Source: Anaerolinea sp.
GTDB lineage: Bacteria; Chloroflexota; Anaerolineae; Aggregatilineales; Phototrophicaceae
Assembly: GCA_014879865.1 (NCBI GenBank)
Contig: JACSRG010000143.1
Coordinates: forward strand, 1-32,882
Direction of reading: 5' to 3'
Length of the DNA stretch: 32,882 bases
Within the stretch, counting starts at the first letter, position 1, and each line of letters starts with the position of its first letter. This document shows, piece by piece, positions 30,604-32,882 of this stretch. Both the position numbers and the translations under genes were made by a program. The notes under the pieces were generated by a model. That model was not told where the DNA came from. It searched no databases and worked only from the letters and a program-made list of their open reading frames with translations.

Positions 30604-30927
30604 ATGATGACCATTTACGAAGTCCTAGCCGATCCGACCCGGCGGCGCATCCTCGATCTGCTGCGCGAACAGCCGCGCCTCGTGGGGGAACTGGTGGATC
30701 GCTTGGAGATCAGTCAGCCGGGCGTTTCGAAACATCTGCGTGTACTGCGCGAAGCGGGGCTGGTCAACGTGCGGCAGGAAGCGCAGCGGCACTGGTACGA
30801 ACTGCGCGTCGAACCGCTGGTCGAACTCGATTCGTGGCTGTCGCCCTTCCGCCGTCTGTGGGAAGACCGTATGGATCGCCTCGACGAGTACTTGCAGGAA
30901 TTACAGCGCGGCGAGCAGGGGGAGTAG
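30604..30927 (+). CDS. ArsR-family winged-helix transcription regulator
   Basis: A 107-residue DNA-binding repressor. The opening YEVLADPTRRRILDLLREQPRLVGELVDRLEISQPGVSKHLRVLREAGLV is the classic ArsR/SmtB helix-turn-helix, with recognition helix SQPGVSKHLRVL. The wing is VNVRQEAQRHWYELR. No cysteine is present, so it does not use the ArsR/SmtB cysteine metal sites and belongs to the non-metal (SdpR-like) branch often paired with VOC or SRPBCC proteins. The start is ATG 30604 or the adjacent ATG 30607. A candidate operator overlaps its promoter. The VOC protein gene begins 85 bases downstream on the same strand. Confidence 0.92.
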   Translation: MMTIYEVLADPTRRRILDLLREQPRLVGELVDRLEISQPGVSKHLRVLREAGLVNVRQEAQRHWYELRVEPLVELDSWLSPFRRLWEDRMDRLDEYLQELQRGEQGE

Positions 30928-31012
30928 CGCGCGCAGGATTGCCGTTTTATACAAGACCTGCCCCGACGCATCGACTATGCTTAGGACAGTCAAACAGATT
31001 GAGGAGACTGTC

Positions 31013-31489
31013 ATGCAGAAGATCACACCCTTCCTGTGGTTCGATGGTGAAGCCGAAGAAGCGATGAATTTCTACGTCGGCTTGTTCCCGAATTCGCGCA
31101 TTATGAATGTGTCGCGCTACAACGACGCGATTCCGGCGATGTCCGGCAAGGTGCTGACCTGCACGTTCGAACTGGACGGCGTGCAGTTCACGGCGCTCAA
31201 CGGCGGACCGGAGTTCAAGTTCAACGAGGCGATTTCGTTCTACGTGGACTGCGCCGATCAAGCCGAAGTGGATCGGCTGTGGTCAGCGCTCACCGCGAAT
31301 GGCGGCGAAGAAAGCCAGTGCGGGTGGCTCAAAGACCGGTTCGGGGTGTCGTGGCAGATCGTGCCGCGCGCGCTGACCGAGATGATGAACGACGCGAATC
31401 CGCTCAAGGCGCAGCGGGTCACCGAGTCGATGCTGCAAATGAAGAAGATCGATGTGGCGGAACTCCGGCGGGCATACGAAAGCGTCTGA
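31013..31489 (+). CDS. VOC-family protein, PhnB / 3-demethylubiquinone-methyltransferase-like fold
   Basis: A 158-residue protein. The N-terminus QKITPFLWFDGEAEEAMNFYVGLFPNSRI is the hallmark of this group (once called 3-demethylubiquinone-9 3-methyltransferase). The middle ELDGVQFTALNGGPEFKFNEAISFYVDC and the end GWLKDRFGVSWQIVP complete the two beta-alpha-beta-beta-beta modules. Function is unproven for most members; glyoxalase-like or antibiotic-binding roles are known in the fold. The start is ATG 31013 with GAGGAG seven bases upstream. The frame is open to 30740, but that part covers the regulator gene. Downstream of an ArsR regulator, it is a probable target of it. A small hairpin (CGTCTG-AGAC-CAGACG) begins in its last codons. 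Confidence 0.9.
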   Translation: MQKITPFLWFDGEAEEAMNFYVGLFPNSRIMNVSRYNDAIPAMSGKVLTCTFELDGVQFTALNGGPEFKFNEAISFYVDCADQAEVDRLWSALTANGGEESQCGWLKDRFGVSWQIVPRALTEMMNDANPLKAQRVTESMLQMKKIDVAELRRAYESV

Positions 31490-31565
31490 GACCAGACGGC
31501 TAGGCAAATCAGTCGGAATGCGGCTATGCTTGATCCGTGCCTGATCGATCAGTCGTGGATGATGA

Positions 31566-32819
31566 ATGCCCGCCCAAGCGCAAGCCTCTCAACAGCCGTC
31601 CGAGTCTGCTTTTGCCGTGCATGTGACGGCGGACGGCAGCACGTATTTCGACGTACCGCCGACGCACGGCATCCGCTCGATCCGGCGGACGGAGACGACG
31701 CAGCCCCACGTCCTTGAGGCGATCAACACCCGGTTGAGTCAGCCTGCTCTCGCGCCGAGCGCCGGAGTCGGGCTGACGCTGATCGTCCTGCTGCTGGCGA
31801 TCTTGTTCGCGCGGTCGCTGCTGCTGCTGGCGGTGCTCGGCGTGCTGACGGGCGCAGGCGCGGCGGGCGTCTTCTTCCTGCACCGCCGCGATCAATGGCG
31901 GCGCACGACGCGCCTGCATTTCACCTTCGACATGGCGGGTAAAGCGCGTTACGCCGATTTCCTCGAAAACAGCGGCAGTTTGACGACGGCGCAGGTGATC
32001 TGGGAGATCAAGCCGCATCTGCCGCAGGACTGGCAGTTCCGGCAGCCCGCCAAGCTGGTCAAGCGGCAGGTGGTGCAGTTCGGGATCAGCGCGCCGCCGC
32101 ATCTTAAGCTCAACCAGAGGGTGTTCGGGCTGCGACTGCGGTCGCTGCGGCTGTACTTCCTGCCGGATGTGATTCTGGTGTATCGCGGGCGGCGCTACAC
32201 GGCGATTCGCTATGCCGATCTGGATGTGTCGTGGTCGCGCATCACGTTCACCGAGGAGAAGCGATCCGTCCCGCGTGACAGCCGCGTGGTCAAACATGCG
32301 TGGCGCAGTCGCGAATTCCCCGGTAACCGCGAATACAGCCGTCCGCGCCGCATCCCCGTCGTCGAATACGGACAAATTCACCTGTTCTCGCTGCCGATGT
32401 TCCCGACCGAGTCGCTGAGTGTGTTACTGCATGTATCGAATCTGCGCGCGTCGCGGTTTTTCGTGATGGGATTGGGGCGCTATGCCGATGTCGAGCCGGA
32501 GTTCAGCGAGCAGCGCAGCGCGGATGGTCGCTATGCGGGCGGGGTCGATGACTGGGCGAGCGACGGCGCTCAGCGTGCTTACGACGAACGCGGCGCAGCG
32601 CACACTACCGCGCCTGATGCGACGCCCTATGACATCCTCGGCGTGCCCCCGTCGGCGGCGTTCGCCGAGGTGCAAAAGGCGTATCGCAAACTGGCACACA
32701 AGTATCACCCGGACAAAGTGCTGGATCAGCCGCCGGACGTGCAGCGTTATGCCGCCGAGAAGATGAAGGCGATCAACGAGGCATACGCCGAGGTACGGCG
32801 GATGAAAGCAAACGATTAG
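31566..32819 (+). CDS. Membrane-anchored protein with C-terminal J domain
   Basis: A 417-residue protein. A polar N-terminus (1-65) is followed by two adjacent hydrophobic helices (about 67-83 and 84-105). A basic, beta-rich central region of about 200 residues that I do not recognise follows, with FGLRLRSLRLYFLPDVILVYRGRRYTAIRY and a FSLPMFPTESLSVLLHV stretch. A short disordered linker leads to a J domain at about 350-415 (PYDILGVPPSAAFAEVQKAYRKLAHKYHPDKV). The HPD tripeptide that stimulates Hsp70 ATPase is H381-P382-D383. With two helices back to back, the J domain is probably cytoplasmic and would recruit DnaK to the membrane. No zinc-finger or G/F region is present, so it is a class III J protein. 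The start ATG at 31566 has only a weak GGATG upstream. No dnaK or grpE is nearby. Confidence 0.85.
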   Translation: MPAQAQASQQPSESAFAVHVTADGSTYFDVPPTHGIRSIRRTETTQPHVLEAINTRLSQPALAPSAGVGLTLIVLLLAILFARSLLLLAVLGVLTGAGAAGVFFLHRRDQWRRTTRLHFTFDMAGKARYADFLENSGSLTTAQVIWEIKPHLPQDWQFRQPAKLVKRQVVQFGISAPPHLKLNQRVFGLRLRSLRLYFLPDVILVYRGRRYTAIRYADLDVSWSRITFTEEKRSVPRDSRVVKHAWRSREFPGNREYSRPRRIPVVEYGQIHLFSLPMFPTESLSVLLHVSNLRASRFFVMGLGRYADVEPEFSEQRSADGRYAGGVDDWASDGAQRAYDERGAAHTTAPDATPYDILGVPPSAAFAEVQKAYRKLAHKYHPDKVLDQPPDVQRYAAEKMKAINEAYAEVRRMKAND

Positions 32820-32882
32820 GGTCTGTCTGCAAACTGCCCTCACCCTAAATCCCTCTCCCTCAGGGAGAGGGACTTCACCCCT
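32817..32882. repeat. Dispersed repeat at right window end with perfect hairpin
   Basis: TAGGGTCTGTCTGCAAAC (32817-32834) is inverted at bases 48-65. It begins at the TAG stop of the J-domain gene. Further on, CCCTCTCCCT (32851-32860) and AGGGAGAGGG (32862-32871) are perfect complements around a single C, a 10-bp hairpin. The copy at the left end keeps only part of this palindrome. Confidence 0.8.

Overview
The window reads as a stretch of a high-GC bacterial chromosome, most likely Chloroflexota (Anaerolineae-like). That placement is inferred from several traits: proline/threonine-rich lipoprotein linkers after short lipoboxes, a LysM lipoprotein, frequent GTG/TTG starts with good Shine-Dalgarno sequences, a pyruvate dehydrogenase E1-alpha/E1-beta/E2 operon, and purine-rich dispersed repeats between genes. 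No rRNA, tRNA, CRISPR array, transposase or phage gene was seen. Coding density is high: about 30 intact genes and one decayed gene.

Layout. (1) 67-6542, minus strand: a surface-polysaccharide operon with a WecA/TagO-like lipid-carrier sugar-phosphate transferase, a UDP-sugar epimerase, two family-4 glycosyltransferases and an asparagine synthase. (2) 6674-11120, plus strand: a small DUF3592-like membrane protein, a cation diffusion facilitator with three tandem C-terminal domains, a decayed DUF4287/DUF5655 gene on the other strand, a LysM lipoprotein, a diacylglycerol-kinase-like lipid kinase and a dual-specificity-type phosphatase. (3) 11274-13749, minus strand: an LppX/LprG-like lipoprotein followed 7 nt later by a DHA2-type MFS transporter, the arrangement of the mycobacterial LprG-P55 lipid-export pair. 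(4) 13896-15331: a YdeI-family protein converging on an atypical shikimate dehydrogenase. (5) 15575-19487, plus strand: an ABC ATPase, a HEAT-repeat protein coupled to it by ATGA overlap, and a large two-FtsX-domain permease. (6) 19738-21114, minus strand: a TIR-domain protein fused to a multi-pass membrane domain of strikingly lower GC. (7) 21305-24613, plus strand: pdhA-pdhB-pdhC behind a good sigma-70-type promoter, then an unrecognised membrane protein that overlaps tail to tail with a CHASE4/HAMP histidine kinase. (8) 27724-29849, minus strand: a tightly overlapped operon of a STAS-like protein, a flippase-like membrane protein and an alpha/beta hydrolase, divergent from a thioredoxin-like lipoprotein. 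(9) 30604-32819, plus strand: an ArsR-type regulator with a candidate operator, a PhnB-like VOC protein and a membrane protein with a C-terminal J domain.

Several families of intergenic repeats sit flush against gene 3' ends: AGTTGAAAG-type hairpins (three copies), CGCAAAG/CAGAGAA purine-rich repeats (two loci, both between convergent genes), and an ACTGAGTAAA/AGTCCTTTCACC family (two loci). The two ends of the window carry inverted copies of another repeat, including an 18-bp perfect match. This suggests the window is an assembly contig that broke at a dispersed repeat. The most distinctive biology is envelope-related: the LprG/P55-like pair, the ABC-HEAT-FtsX set, and the TIR-membrane chimera. 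None of these could be tested here by database search.
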